Assembly (NCBI GenBank): GCA_963734395.1
Contig: CAVTGY010000007.1
Coordinates: forward strand, 186,001 to 250,000
DNA: 64,000 nucleotides
Direction of reading: 5' to 3'
Origin: Bog-756 sp963734395
Lineage (GTDB): Bacteria; Actinomycetota; Acidimicrobiia; Acidimicrobiales; RAAP-2
The notes under the pieces: generated by a model
What the model saw: only the letters and a program-made list of their open reading frames with translations
The model's database searches: none
What the model was told of the DNA's origin: nothing
Shown: piece after piece, positions 1 through 8,816 of the stretch
Position numbering within the stretch: position 1 is the first letter of the stretch
Layout of the letters: each line of letters starts with the position of its first letter
Program-made: the position numbers and the translations under genes

Positions 1-7
1 TCGGCGC

Positions 8-1264
8 TCATCCGAAAAACGCCCCCGCTGCGCTGAGAGCGTCGGCCAATGCGTCGACGTCGGACTCGTCGTTGTAAAGACCGAAGGAGGCACGGGCGGT
101 GGCGTTGACGCCCAACCGTCGCATCAGAGGCTTCGCACAGTGATGACCTGCCCTGACGCAGACCCCGTATTCGTCGAGGACCTGGGAGATGTCGTGCGGA
201 TGAATCCCCCGGTAGGCAAAGGAGATCACGCCGCCCCGGTCTGCAGGATGGGGAGGGCCGAAGATGGTGAGGTCGTCACCGAAGCGCTCGGCCAGGGAAG
301 ACATGGCGTAAGTGGTCAGCTGGAGCTCGTGATTGCGGACTGCTTCCATGCCGACAGTCCGCAGGTAGTCGACGGCGGCTCCGAGCCCGATGGCCTCGGT
401 GATCGGCGGCGTGCCGGCTTCGAACCGCCAGGGAATGTCGTTGGGGGTGAACCCGTCCTTGCTGACGTCGAGGATCATCTCCCCGCCCCCGAGGAACGGA
501 GGAAGCTCCTCGAGCAGATCGCCCCGTCCCCACAGAACTCCGATACCGGTCGGACCGAGCATCTTGTGCGAGCTGAAGGCCAGGAAGTCGACGCCGAGCT
601 CGGTCACATCGGTGGGGAGGTGGGGAACCGACTGCGCAGCGTCGGCGACCACTACGGCGCCGGCCCGGTGGGCCGTCTCGGCGATGTGACTGATCGGATT
701 GAGCGTCCCCAGAACATTGGACATACAGGTGACCGCCACCAGCTTGGCCCCCGACACCAGCCGGCCCAGGTCCTCGAGCTCGAGGCGACCATTTTCGTCA
801 ACCGGAATCCAGCGAATGGTCAGTCCCCGTTCGGCGGCCAGCATGTGCCAGGGAACGATATTGGCGTGATGCTCCATTTCGGTCAGCACGATCGTGTCAC
901 CCGCGTGCAGATTGGCCCGCCCCCAGGTGTGGGCGACCAGATTGATTCCCTCGGTGGCGTTCTTGGCGAAGATGATCTCGCGGGATGGATCGGGTGCGCC
1001 GATGAAACGCCCCACATTGTGGCGAGCCCCTTCGAATCGACGGGTTGCCTCCTCGGCGATGGCGTACACCCCGCGATGCACATTGGCGTGGGTGGTCTCG
1101 TCGTACTCGCGCATCGCATCGAGTACTTGAGTCGGGCGCTGTGCCGACGACGCTGAATCGAGGTAGATGATCGGGTGGCCGTTGACTTCGCGGCCGAGCA
1201 GGGGAAAGTCCTTACGGAGTCTGGCCACGTCCAGACCGGGTCGAGTGTTGGTTAACTCCGCCAC
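8..1264 (-). CDS. sufS: Cysteine desulfurase SufS
   Basis: PLP-dependent group II cysteine desulfurase that takes sulfur from cysteine for Fe-S cluster assembly in the cytoplasm. At 418 aa it has normal family length. The PLP lysine is K234 in SSHKMLGPTG and the persulfide-forming cysteine is C376 in RAGHHCAKP, the short-loop context typical of SufS. The GTG start overlaps the end of sufC by 13 nt, so the two are translationally linked, with sufC first. The reading frame is intact, unlike sufC. A SufU/IscU-type acceptor would be expected further left, outside the window. Confidence 0.95.
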   Translation of the reverse strand: MAELTNTRPGLDVARLRKDFPLLGREVNGHPIIYLDSASSAQRPTQVLDAMREYDETTHANVHRGVYAIAEEATRRFEGARHNVGRFIGAPDPSREIIFAKNATEGINLVAHTWGRANLHAGDTIVLTEMEHHANIVPWHMLAAERGLTIRWIPVDENGRLELEDLGRLVSGAKLVAVTCMSNVLGTLNPISHIAETAHRAGAVVVADAAQSVPHLPTDVTELGVDFLAFSSHKMLGPTGIGVLWGRGDLLEELPPFLGGGEMILDVSKDGFTPNDIPWRFEAGTPPITEAIGLGAAVDYLRTVGMEAVRNHELQLTTYAMSSLAERFGDDLTIFGPPHPADRGGVISFAYRGIHPHDISQVLDEYGVCVRAGHHCAKPLMRRLGVNATARASFGLYNDESDVDALADALSAAGAFFG

Positions 1265-2027
1265 GCGTCGTACCCTTCGGACTCGATCGAAGCTATCAAT
1301 TCCGGTCCGCCTTCGGCCACGATGACCCCGTCGACCAGCAGATGGACCCGGTCGGCGTGCAATTCGTCGAGCATCCGCTGGTAGTGGGTGATCACCAACA
1401 CGCCCAGATCGGGCCGATCCTCACGAACCGTGCGGACTCCTCGGGCCACCGTGCGGAGTGCGTCGACGTCGAGTCCCGAATCCGTCTCATCGAGTATCGC
1501 CATCTCCGGTTCGAGCATGGCCATCTGGAGGATCTCGTTGCGCTTCTTCTCACCCCCGGAGAAGCCCTCGTTGAGGTAACGCTCACCGAACGCGGATCCA
1601 TGCCCAGCTTCTCCATCCACTCCATCATCATCAGACGGACTTCGAGAACCGACATCTCCGTGCCTCTGCGGGCGGACAGGGCTTGTCTGAGGAACTGGAT
1701 CACCGGCACGCCGCTGATCGACTCGGGTTGCTGAAAGGCCAAGAACAGCCCGGCCTTGCCACGGACGTCCGGCGGCCACGCGGTGATGTCCTCGCCCCGA
1801 AGGCGGATCGCACCCGATGTGACTCGGAATGCCGGATTGCCGAGCAGGACGCTGGCCAGGGTCGACTTGCCGGAGCCGTTGGGCCCCATCAGGGCGTGCA
1901 CCTGTCCTCGGTCGACCGTCAACTCGACCCCGCGCAGGATGGGCTTGCCTTCGACGGAGACATGGAGGTCCTCGATCTGGAGCAGGGGCGGGGTCGCCTG
2001 CGGGCTCACGGTGGCATCACGTGACAC
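1252..2027 (-). pseudogene. sufC: Fe-S assembly ATPase SufC, interrupted by a frameshift
   Basis: ABC-type ATPase of the SUF machinery, split over two reading frames. The first frame, from a GTG at 2027 with AGGA upstream, carries Walker A GPNGSGKST (residues 48-56) and the Q-loop FQQPE, and reads to MEKLGMDP. The second frame picks up at AFGERYLNEGF and carries the signature FSGGEKKRNE and Walker B MAILDETDSGLD through to the stop at 1252. The switch lies at about 1588-1595, and one missing base there (CCG-CG instead of CCG-GCG) explains it. Both halves are otherwise perfectly conserved, so the lesion is either very recent or an assembly error. No sufB or sufD lies upstream; the next gene is divergent. 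Confidence 0.85.
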
Positions 2028-2056
2028 GAGCCAATCCTAGCCTCATTCGTGATTTT

Positions 2057-2074
2057 CTCCTACGGGTATAGGAG
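2057..2074. promoter_or_regulatory. Inverted repeat in the sufC / debranching-enzyme divergent promoter region
   Basis: CTCCTA - cgggta - TAGGAG is a perfect 6-bp inverted repeat with a 6-nt centre in the 80-bp gap between the divergent starts at 2027 and 2108. The TATAGG part also resembles a -10 element. It could be an operator or promoter element for either gene. No known regulator site is assigned. Confidence 0.3.
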
Positions 2075-2107
2075 GAATAGGTACCGGAGCACCCGACCAG
2101 GAATGCT

Positions 2108-4393
2108 ATGTACCTTTGTGACCAGGTCAGCCGGTACGGTAACCGCATGGCCGACCCCTGGAACTTTGCCGGCCCGGTCACCCAACTCGACTCCCGAGCC
2201 GGTGTGGTGACCCTGGTCGACGAATCGACCTTCGCCATCAGCGGGAGCGCCGGCGACATGACCACCGGAGCAGCGGAGGGGCTCTTCTTTCGAGACACCC
2301 GGATCCTTTCCCGGTTCGAGGTGCTGGTCAACGGCACCAGGTCCCAGTCGTTGTCTGCCATCACCGACGATCCCTTCACGGCCACCTTTGTGTCCAGATG
2401 TGCGCCCGCGTTCGGCCGGGCCGACTCCACCTTGATGGTGTTCCGCTCGCGCTACGTCGGCCAGGGAATGCGCGAAGACCTGACCATCCGAAACTTCGCC
2501 GACGAGCCCGCCTTCTGCACGGTCGAGGTATTCGTCGGAGCCGACTTCGCAGATCTGTTCGCGGTCAAGGAGGGACGTGCGGGGACCGGGACCGACAGCG
2601 GTGAGATGACCACCAAGGTGGTGCCGGGGATCTCCGACAGCCAGAGCTCGCGCCGCAAGGCCGCTCAGATCGCCGGTCGAAGAGAGTCCGACCAGCCGAT
2701 CCCCGTCGACGGCACACCGACCATCACCTACTCCTACCGACGCGGTGGCGTGGTCCGCGGGGTGGACATCCGATTCCAACCGCCGGCCATGGTCACCGCC
2801 GATCTGGCCAGTTTCGAAGTGGTCGTGCCCGCCCGGGGCGAGTGGACGACGTGCGTCGAGGTGGGGCCGATCATCGACGGGACTCCGTTCGACCCGAGGT
2901 ACCGGTGTGGACACCCGGTTGATCGGGCCACCCCTTCCGAACGGTTGGCACAATGGCGCCGCCGGGTGCCACAGGTCGAGACTGATTCTCTGGGCCTGAA
3001 GGAGGTGGTCGCTCGGAGTAACGAGGACCTCGGCGCCCTGCGGATCTTCGACCCCGACTATCCCGAGCGGGTGGTGGTGGCGGCCGGCGCCCCGTGGTTC
3101 ATGACCGTGTTCGGACGGGACTCCCTGCTGACTGCGTGGATGGCTCTGCTGGTCGACCCCGATCTGGCTCGCGGGGTTCTCCAGACGCTGGCCCGCTTTC
3201 AGGGGACCGACATCGACCCCCGTCACGACGAGGAACCGGGTCGCATCCTCCACGAGATGCGCTTCGGCGACGCCGCGTCGCTGTCGCTCGGCGGGGGGAG
3301 TATCTACTACGGCACCGCCGATGCCACGCCGCTCTTCGTGATGCTCCTGGGGGAGATGCGGCGTTGGGGAGTGGCCCGAGAGATGGTCGATGAACTTCTT
3401 CCCAACGCGGCCCGGGCCATCGAATGGATCGAGGAGTTCGGAGACGCGGACGGCGACGGTTACGTCGAGTACCGGCGGGCTACCGATCGTGGGCTGGCCA
3501 ACCAGGGGTGGAAGGACAGCTGGGATGGCATCCGGTACGAGGATGGCACGGTTGCCGTCGCCCCGATTGCGCTGTGCGAGGTGCAGGCGTACACCTATGG
3601 TGCCTACCTGGCCAGTGCCCACTTTGCCTTCGAGGTAGGCGACACGGCCACCTACGACAAGTTCCGGGCCAAGGCAGCGCAGCTCAAGGCGGCGTTCAAT
3701 CGAGACTTCTGGTTGGAGGACAAGGGGTGGTTCGCCGTCGGGCTCGACGCCGACAAGCGACCCATCGATTCCCTGACCTCGAATATCGGTCACTGTCTGT
3801 GGACCGGGATCGTCGACGAGGACAAGGCCCGTCGTGTGGCGGAGGCACTGGTGTCGCCGGCCATGTTCAACGGATGGGGCGTACGGACCCTGTCCAAGGA
3901 CAGCGGCGGGTATAACCCGATCGGCTACCACTGCGGATCGGTGTGGCCGCACGACACCGCCATCGTCGCCGCCGGCCTGGCCCGCTACGGGTTCGACGGC
4001 GCCGCACAGACCCTCATCTTCGCCATGATCGATGCCGCCATCGCCCAGGGGGGAAGGCTCCCCGAGCTGTTCAGCGGTCTCGATCGGGGGGAGTTGTCGG
4101 TCCCGGTGGGCTACCCGACGTCGTGCTCGCCCCAGGCATGGGCGGCAGCGTCACCGCTGTTGTGCCTACGAACCCTGTTGCGACTCGATCCCTGGGTCCC
4201 CTACGGCAAGACCTGGCTCTGCCCCAACCTTCCCGAATGGATCGGCTACCTCAAGGTGGAGGGAATACCCCTGGCCGGGTCCCGGGTGACCATCGAGGTC
4301 GGATCCAAGGTTGCCGGCGGGGTGACGGTCAGCGGCCTTCCACCGGAGATCGAATTGGTGCGGGAGCCGCGGCGACCATCCACCGCGGTGTGA
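2108..4393 (+). CDS. Glycogen debranching-like enzyme (amylo-alpha-1,6-glucosidase family)
   Basis: A 761-aa protein with the two-part layout of bacterial amylo-alpha-1,6-glucosidase-like proteins. The N-terminal beta domain (about residues 35-230) contains the family-typical GLFFRDTRILSRF. The C-terminal (alpha/alpha)6 barrel (about 290-720) contains APWFMTVFGRDSL, RILHEMRFGD, YGTADATPLFV and NQGWKDSWDG. It probably hydrolyses alpha-glucosidic branches in glycogen or related glucans; the substrate cannot be told from sequence. The start is either ATG 2108 (AGGA about 5 nt upstream) or ATG 2147 (MADPWNF), which begins the conserved part. It is divergent from sufC and converges on the MBL gene with an 18-bp gap. 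Confidence 0.85.
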   Translation: MYLCDQVSRYGNRMADPWNFAGPVTQLDSRAGVVTLVDESTFAISGSAGDMTTGAAEGLFFRDTRILSRFEVLVNGTRSQSLSAITDDPFTATFVSRCAPAFGRADSTLMVFRSRYVGQGMREDLTIRNFADEPAFCTVEVFVGADFADLFAVKEGRAGTGTDSGEMTTKVVPGISDSQSSRRKAAQIAGRRESDQPIPVDGTPTITYSYRRGGVVRGVDIRFQPPAMVTADLASFEVVVPARGEWTTCVEVGPIIDGTPFDPRYRCGHPVDRATPSERLAQWRRRVPQVETDSLGLKEVVARSNEDLGALRIFDPDYPERVVVAAGAPWFMTVFGRDSLLTAWMALLVDPDLARGVLQTLARFQGTDIDPRHDEEPGRILHEMRFGDAASLSLGGGSIYYGTADATPLFVMLLGEMRRWGVAREMVDELLPNAARAIEWIEEFGDADGDGYVEYRRATDRGLANQGWKDSWDGIRYEDGTVAVAPIALCEVQAYTYGAYLASAHFAFEVGDTATYDKFRAKAAQLKAAFNRDFWLEDKGWFAVGLDADKRPIDSLTSNIGHCLWTGIVDEDKARRVAEALVSPAMFNGWGVRTLSKDSGGYNPIGYHCGSVWPHDTAIVAAGLARYGFDGAAQTLIFAMIDAAIAQGGRLPELFSGLDRGELSVPVGYPTSCSPQAWAAASPLLCLRTLLRLDPWVPYGKTWLCPNLPEWIGYLKVEGIPLAGSRVTIEVGSKVAGGVTVSGLPPEIELVREPRRPSTAV

Positions 4394-4411
4394 GCCTGAT
4401 CGCTGCAGCGC

Positions 4412-5029
4412 CTACCATCCGCGATCGATCCACTCGCCGAGGTGGGGCGACTCGCGGCCGATGGTGGTCCCGTCACCGTGTCCGGGAAGGACCATGGTGT
4501 TGGAATCGAAGGTGGTGAACAGCCTTCCTTCGATGGATTTGATGATGGTGGAGAAGTCCGAGTGTTCGAAGGACGTGTTGCCGGGCCCGCCGGGGAAGAG
4601 GGTGTCCCCGGAGAACAGGAGCGCAGTGCCCTCGACGGCGAAGCACATCGAACCGGGAGTGTGCCCCGGGGTGGCGATGGTGGCGATGCGAAGTCGTCCG
4701 ATTTCGAGGATCGATTCATCTTCGAGGATCTGGTCGTAGGAAGGGAGCATGCCCGAATCGGCTGAGGTCACCGCCACGTCGATTCCGGCATTGCGGACAG
4801 CCTCGACGGCCTGGATGTGGTCCCAATGCCCGTGCGTTTCCACCACCTGGCGGACGTTGAGGGATTTGCACAGTTCGAGCAGCTTGTCGTGCTCATTGGC
4901 CGCGTCGATCAGCACCGAGTCCCCTGTCGACCGGCACCTCACGATGTAGACGTTGTTATCGACGGGGCCGACCACCAAGCGGTGAACCTCCACCGAGGTG
5001 TCCTCGTAGTCGATGATGGTGTCCGGCAT
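4412..5029 (-). CDS. MBL-fold metallohydrolase, glyoxalase II-like
   Basis: A 205-aa single-domain metallo-beta-lactamase-fold hydrolase. The zinc motif is THGHWDH (H66, H68, D70, H71), followed by GHTPGS (H123), FSGDTLF (D142) and LPGHGDGTT near residue 190, which together complete a binuclear metal site. The size and motif spacing match the hydroxyacylglutathione hydrolase-like group, but short members act on varied thioesters or lactones, so the substrate is open. The start has a strong AAGGAGG about 9 nt upstream. It is divergent from the acyl-CoA dehydrogenase, with a 219-bp gap. Confidence 0.85.
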   Translation of the reverse strand: MPDTIIDYEDTSVEVHRLVVGPVDNNVYIVRCRSTGDSVLIDAANEHDKLLELCKSLNVRQVVETHGHWDHIQAVEAVRNAGIDVAVTSADSGMLPSYDQILEDESILEIGRLRIATIATPGHTPGSMCFAVEGTALLFSGDTLFPGGPGNTSFEHSDFSTIIKSIEGRLFTTFDSNTMVLPGHGDGTTIGRESPHLGEWIDRGW

Positions 5030-5180
5030 GGTCGACGGACCTCCTTATCGATTTGGCGGCCCTGGTTGGACCGGAAAAAAATGTGATTCGTGCTGCGCTG
5101 ATCGTGTCCCTGAGCTGGGGAACGAGCAACCTTGTCCGTGCCGCCAGCGTATCGGGCGGCGGCCCACCTGGTGGTCAACA

Positions 5181-5202
5181 TTGTCCTGGTTCTGGTAGAC
5201 AA
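5181..5202. promoter_or_regulatory. Possible operator upstream of acyl-CoA dehydrogenase
   Basis: TTGTC and GACAA form an inverted repeat separated by 12 nt, centred about 57 bp before the start at 5249. TetR-type repressors often control acyl-CoA dehydrogenases through such sites, but a 5-bp arm is weak evidence. Confidence 0.2.
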
Positions 5203-5248
5203 ACGTGCACATGGTCCTGCACCGGGGCCACTCAGGGATGGAAGAGCT

Positions 5249-6364
5249 ATGAATTTCGCCTTCAGCGAGGAACAGGACGAGCTGCGTAAATCGGTTCGTC
5301 GATTTCTCGATGACAAGTCGCCCGAGACCGAGGTCCGAAGGCTCATGGAGACGACCACCGGGTACGACCCGGCGGTCTGGAGCCAGATGGCCGACCAGTT
5401 GGGTCTGCAGTCGTTGATCATCCCCGAGCAATTCGGAGGTTCGGGATTCTCCTACGTCGAGCTCATCGTGGTGCTCGAGGAGATGGGCGCCACCCTGCTG
5501 TGCGCCCCATTCTTCTCAACGGTGGCACTCGCCACCAACGCCATCCTCACTTCCGGCGATCAGAGCGCACAGGAATACCTACTTCCCGGGATCGCCTCCG
5601 GTGAGACCATCGCCACCTTGGCTTTCACCGAGGACTCTGGCCGTTGGGACGCCGATGGCATCACCTTGGCCGCCGCCCCATCCGGTGAGGGGTGGGTGCT
5701 CAACGGACACAAGTCGTTCGTGGTGGACGGCGCCACCGCCGGGCTGATCCTGGTGGTGGGGCGTACCCCGGCCGGGCTGTCGCTCTTCGGGGTGAAGGGC
5801 GATGCCGAAGGCCTGGTCCGCACCCCGCTCGCCACCATGGACCAGACCCGCAAGCAGGCCCGGCTCGAATTCACCGACGCCTCGGCATGGTTGATCGGCT
5901 CCGAGGGAGCGGCGGGGGACGGGTTGACCAAAACGCTCGATCTGGCCGCCGTCGCCTTGGCCGCGGAGCAGGTGGGTGGAGCCCAGCGCTGCCTCGACAG
6001 CTCGGTGGAGTACGCCAAGACTCGGATCCAGTTCGGTCGGCCGATCGGCAGCTTCCAGGCCATCAAGCACAAGTGTGCCGACATGTTGCTGGAGGTCGAA
6101 TCGGCCAAATCGGCTGCCTACTATGCGGGCTGGGCTGCCGCCGAGGGATCGGACGAGCTCCCGGTGGTGGCCAGCCTGGCCAAGTCCTACTGCTCAGAGG
6201 CCTACTTTCACGCCGCCGCCGAGACGATCCAAATCCACGGCGGGATCGGTTTCACCTGGGAACACCCGGCCCACCTCTACTTCAAACGTGCCAAGTCTTC
6301 GGAGCTGATGCTCGGTGACCCGTCCTATCACCGCGAGCTGTTGGCTCAGCGCATCGGGATCTGA
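5249..6364 (+). CDS. Acyl-CoA dehydrogenase family protein
   Basis: FAD-dependent acyl-CoA dehydrogenase of 371 aa that would introduce a 2,3-double bond in an acyl-CoA and pass electrons to ETF. It opens with the family-typical MNFAFSEEQDELRKSVRRF, has LAFTEDSG in the middle domain, and FGRPIGSFQAIKHKCADM and IQIHGGIGFTWEHP in the C-terminal helical domain. The ATG at 5249, preceded by GGAAGAG, is preferred over an upstream in-frame codon at 5132, which would add 39 unconserved residues. The sequence resembles short ACDs used in sterol, aromatic or unusual acyl-CoA degradation, but no partner gene is adjacent. Confidence 0.9.
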   Translation: MNFAFSEEQDELRKSVRRFLDDKSPETEVRRLMETTTGYDPAVWSQMADQLGLQSLIIPEQFGGSGFSYVELIVVLEEMGATLLCAPFFSTVALATNAILTSGDQSAQEYLLPGIASGETIATLAFTEDSGRWDADGITLAAAPSGEGWVLNGHKSFVVDGATAGLILVVGRTPAGLSLFGVKGDAEGLVRTPLATMDQTRKQARLEFTDASAWLIGSEGAAGDGLTKTLDLAAVALAAEQVGGAQRCLDSSVEYAKTRIQFGRPIGSFQAIKHKCADMLLEVESAKSAAYYAGWAAAEGSDELPVVASLAKSYCSEAYFHAAAETIQIHGGIGFTWEHPAHLYFKRAKSSELMLGDPSYHRELLAQRIGI

Positions 6365-6463
6365 GCGCCGCCATGCAGGCTGCCTCGGGCAGGTTCGGCT
6401 CCGGATGTGGCGCCGCTTCACCGCGAACCCTGACCCGCTTTCAACTGGCGTAGCGTCTCGGCG

Positions 6464-7105
6464 ATGATCAATCTGAGACAGCTGATTGCCTGGCTACTCC
6501 TGGCACTGCTGGCGGTGGTGGGTGCCGGAGCGGCGGCGCTCGGGGTTTCGCAAGCGCCGAACAATGTCTCCCTGTCACCGGCGGTGGTCAACACGCTCGC
6601 TGCTCCCAGCTACTCAGAGGTCGTCTCCGAATCGACTCCTCAGGGTACGCAGGCCGACTATCTCGTCTATCAGGCACCAGACGATCTGGGCGGTTACATC
6701 CAGAGCGGCAACAAGCGCACCTACGTCTACGTCATCGGGACCAAGGAGTACCAGAGCATCACGGTCACGGCCACCACCCCCGCCAAGCATCTGGTTTTCT
6801 ACGAGCAACCCAGCCAAGGTGCGGCAGCCCTCGACCCGGCCCACAATTACCTTAATTACGCACGGCAGGGCAAGAACGTCAAACAGTCAGGGTCCACCTA
6901 CACCTTCAACCTGACCCAGGCCGGACAGGTCGGGACCTTCGTCTTCACCGTGTCGGGAAAGTACATCTCGCAGATGACCCTCACCGTGAAGACCGCATCG
7001 GTCCAGCTGACCCTCTCCAATGTGGGAACGTCGCCACCGGTCGCGCTCCCCGCCGGCGTGAAGGTGGTCGCCGCCCCGGCCAGCTCGGGCACTCCGAGCG
7101 GCTAA
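6464..7105 (+). CDS. Hypothetical protein with N-terminal signal or membrane anchor
   Basis: A 213-aa protein of unrecognised family. Residues about 8-30 (IAWLLLALLAVVGAGAAALG) form one hydrophobic segment, either a signal peptide or a membrane anchor, so the rest should be outside the cytoplasmic membrane. The remainder is rich in Thr, Ser, Val and Tyr with alternating patterns suggesting beta structure, and contains no cysteine. The C-terminus is an Ala/Pro/Ser-rich tail. It stands alone between an acyl-CoA dehydrogenase and the convergent thiE. Confidence 0.65.
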   Translation: MINLRQLIAWLLLALLAVVGAGAAALGVSQAPNNVSLSPAVVNTLAAPSYSEVVSESTPQGTQADYLVYQAPDDLGGYIQSGNKRTYVYVIGTKEYQSITVTATTPAKHLVFYEQPSQGAAALDPAHNYLNYARQGKNVKQSGSTYTFNLTQAGQVGTFVFTVSGKYISQMTLTVKTASVQLTLSNVGTSPPVALPAGVKVVAAPASSGTPSG

Positions 7106-7139
7106 CCCCGGCTTCCGACGGCCGGTCAGCGAAAGCCGG

Positions 7140-7210
7140 TCATCCGGGCCGGTCGATGGCCCGGTCGTCGGCCTGGTCGATGGCCTGGTGGACAGCCTGG
7201 TCGATGGCCG
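7140..7210. repeat. Degenerate tandem repeat in the thiE 3' end
   Basis: Four or five imperfect copies of a roughly 12-15 nt GCCTGGTCGATGG-like unit lie head to tail. In frame they encode the Asp/Gln/Ala-rich ThiE tail (AIDQAVHQAIDQADDRAID). Confidence 0.6.
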
Positions 7211-7844
7211 ACCGAAGATCGCGTGCGTGGGCCTTCGGTCGGGCCGCTTCGGTGAGCCACCGAACCACCACGAAGTGCCGGGCGCCGGCGGCCGCCATGT
7301 CGGCCACCGTTGTGGGACCGACTCCACCGGTCACCCACACCGGCCACCGCGATCGGCCGGTCGCCTCGCCGATGTATCCGAGGCCGGTGCCCGGTCGTCC
7401 CGGCTTGGTCGGCGTCGCTATCACCGGACCCGCCGAGAGGTAGTCGACAGCCGGCGACGTCTCGAGGACCTCTTGCAGCTCGTGGCTGGCATGGGTGGAG
7501 AGTCCGATGACCGCGTCCTCGCCCATCGCCCGACGGGCCTCGGTCGGAGACATGTCCTCCTGTCCGACATGGACGCCGTCTGCTCCGATGGCAGCGGCGA
7601 GACCAGGCTTGTCGTTGAGAATGAACGGCACCTGGTGATCGGCACAGACCCGCTGGACGAGGGCAGCCCGCTCGACAAGCAGCCGATCGGGAAGGCGCTT
7701 CTCGCGCAGCTGAACGACGTCGACCCCGCCCTCGATGCAGGCTTCCACGAAGCGCTCCAGGTCGGGCCGGTCGGGCGAGCAGAGATACAGCCGCCGGTCC
7801 TCTAGGCGCCACCGACCGGACCCCACCGGTGTTGCAGGTCCCAT
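7140..7844 (-). CDS. thiE: Thiamine-phosphate synthase ThiE
   Basis: Joins HMP-PP and thiazole phosphate to form thiamine phosphate. The 234-aa TIM barrel shows VVQLREKRL, FILNDKP, GADGVHVGQEDM and the diphosphate-binding AGPVIATPTKPG, then VTGGVGPTTV. The last ~20 residues (from DQAVHQAIDQ) come from a short degenerate DNA repeat (CTGGTCGATGGC-like, 7140-7210) and look like a dispensable tail. It follows the HhH-GPD gene by only 7 bp on the same strand, so the two are probably cotranscribed. No other thiamine genes are in the window. Confidence 0.92.
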   Translation of the reverse strand: MGPATPVGSGRWRLEDRRLYLCSPDRPDLERFVEACIEGGVDVVQLREKRLPDRLLVERAALVQRVCADHQVPFILNDKPGLAAAIGADGVHVGQEDMSPTEARRAMGEDAVIGLSTHASHELQEVLETSPAVDYLSAGPVIATPTKPGRPGTGLGYIGEATGRSRWPVWVTGGVGPTTVADMAAAGARHFVVVRWLTEAARPKAHARDLRSAIDQAVHQAIDQADDRAIDRPG

Positions 7845-7851
7845 CGAGCGT

Positions 7852-8427
7852 TCAAGCGGATTTGGATGCCTTGGCCTTGGCCTTGGCCTTGGCCTTGAAC
7901 TGGCGCACCTTGACCAGGCTTTCGGGAGAATCGATGTCGGCCACCGAGCGGAACGACCCGGACTCGCCGTACGGAGCCGACGCCTTCTTCCATCCGGATG
8001 GCTGGATCCCTAACTGCTTGCCGAGCAGGGCGATGAAGATGCGCGCCTTCTGGTCTCCGAATCCGGGAATCGCCTTCAGGTTGGCGAAGAGCTGGTTACC
8101 GTCTTCAGCCGAATTCCAGATGGCGGCGGTGTCTCCCCCGTAGGAACCGACGATCAACTCGCAGGCCTCCTGCACCCGCTTGGCCATCGACTTCGGAAAG
8201 CGGTGGAGCGCCGGCCTGGCACTGAACACCTCGGTCAGTTCGTCGGGATCCATCGTCGCCAGAGCGAATGGGTCGAGGGTGCCTCCCAGGCGCTCCCGGA
8301 GCTCGAACGGGGACCGGAACGCCTTCTCCAATGGGATCTGCTGGTCGAGGATCATGGCGATGAGCAACGCGAGCGGATCCTCGCTCAAGAGCGCATCTGC
8401 GGCGCCGTCGCCGGTCATGTGAATCAC
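7852..8427 (-). CDS. HhH-GPD family base-excision DNA repair protein
   Basis: A 191-aa protein with the helix-hairpin-helix GPD fold of DNA glycosylases: AMILDQQIPLEKAF near the N-terminus and the hairpin LKAIPGFGDQKARIFIALLGK in the middle. It matches a conserved actinobacterial HhH-GPD group whose lesion specificity is not established, and there is no 4Fe-4S cysteine cluster. The C-terminus ends in KAKAKAKAKASK, encoded by four CTTGGC-type hexamers, probably a basic DNA-binding tail. The start is GTG 8427 or ATG 8418. It is upstream of thiE with a 7-bp gap. Confidence 0.8.
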   Translation of the reverse strand: MIHMTGDGAADALLSEDPLALLIAMILDQQIPLEKAFRSPFELRERLGGTLDPFALATMDPDELTEVFSARPALHRFPKSMAKRVQEACELIVGSYGGDTAAIWNSAEDGNQLFANLKAIPGFGDQKARIFIALLGKQLGIQPSGWKKASAPYGESGSFRSVADIDSPESLVKVRQFKAKAKAKAKASKSA

Positions 8428-8513
8428 ACGACCACGCTAGCCCGCAACGCCGGGATCGCCGTCGAGACGGCACGCAAAGGGAGCGTGGGCCAGGGCGACG
8501 GCGGAAGAACCGG

Positions 8514-8741
8514 CTAGTAGCTCGATTCGTACAGTTCGATCGATATTTGGTCGTCGCCCAACTCGTAGCCGGAGAAGTGACAACCGGTTGCTTTGGCCAC
8601 GCGCATCACCATCTCGGCGTTCTCAGCGCTGATGGCCATATGACACGAGCCCGCCGAACTGATCCGTTCCCACAGGACGCCGATCTCGAAACCGCGGGCA
8701 AACTCGGGATCATCCGTGTCAAACCGAAGCATCGATTCCAT
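8514..8741 (-). CDS. Small conserved-type hypothetical protein (75 aa)
   Basis: A 75-aa acidic protein beginning MESMLRFDTDD and ending IELYESSY, with no transmembrane segment. The alternating hydrophobic pattern suggests a small alpha/beta fold. It sits on the same strand as aceE (75 bp away) and the HhH-GPD gene (86 bp away). Codon use is in keeping with its neighbours, and the composition does not look like a shadow ORF. Function is unknown. Confidence 0.55.
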   Translation of the reverse strand: MESMLRFDTDDPEFARGFEIGVLWERISSAGSCHMAISAENAEMVMRVAKATGCHFSGYELGDDQISIELYESSY

Positions 8742-8816
8742 GCAGAGATCATCGTCAGAGGAGAGGGAACCCTTTAGCGGCTCCGAACGGGCCAGGTTGG
8801 GGACACCCTGGCCGGG

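Noticed and set aside
140..1156. Long + strand ORF opposite sufS (338 aa)
   Set aside because: It is the antisense of sufS, with Gly/Arg/His-rich composition and no domain; the sufS protein is complete on the other strand.
2060..3952. 630-aa - strand ORF opposite the debranching enzyme
   Set aside because: Antisense of a well-supported gene; composition typical of shadow ORFs in GC-rich DNA.
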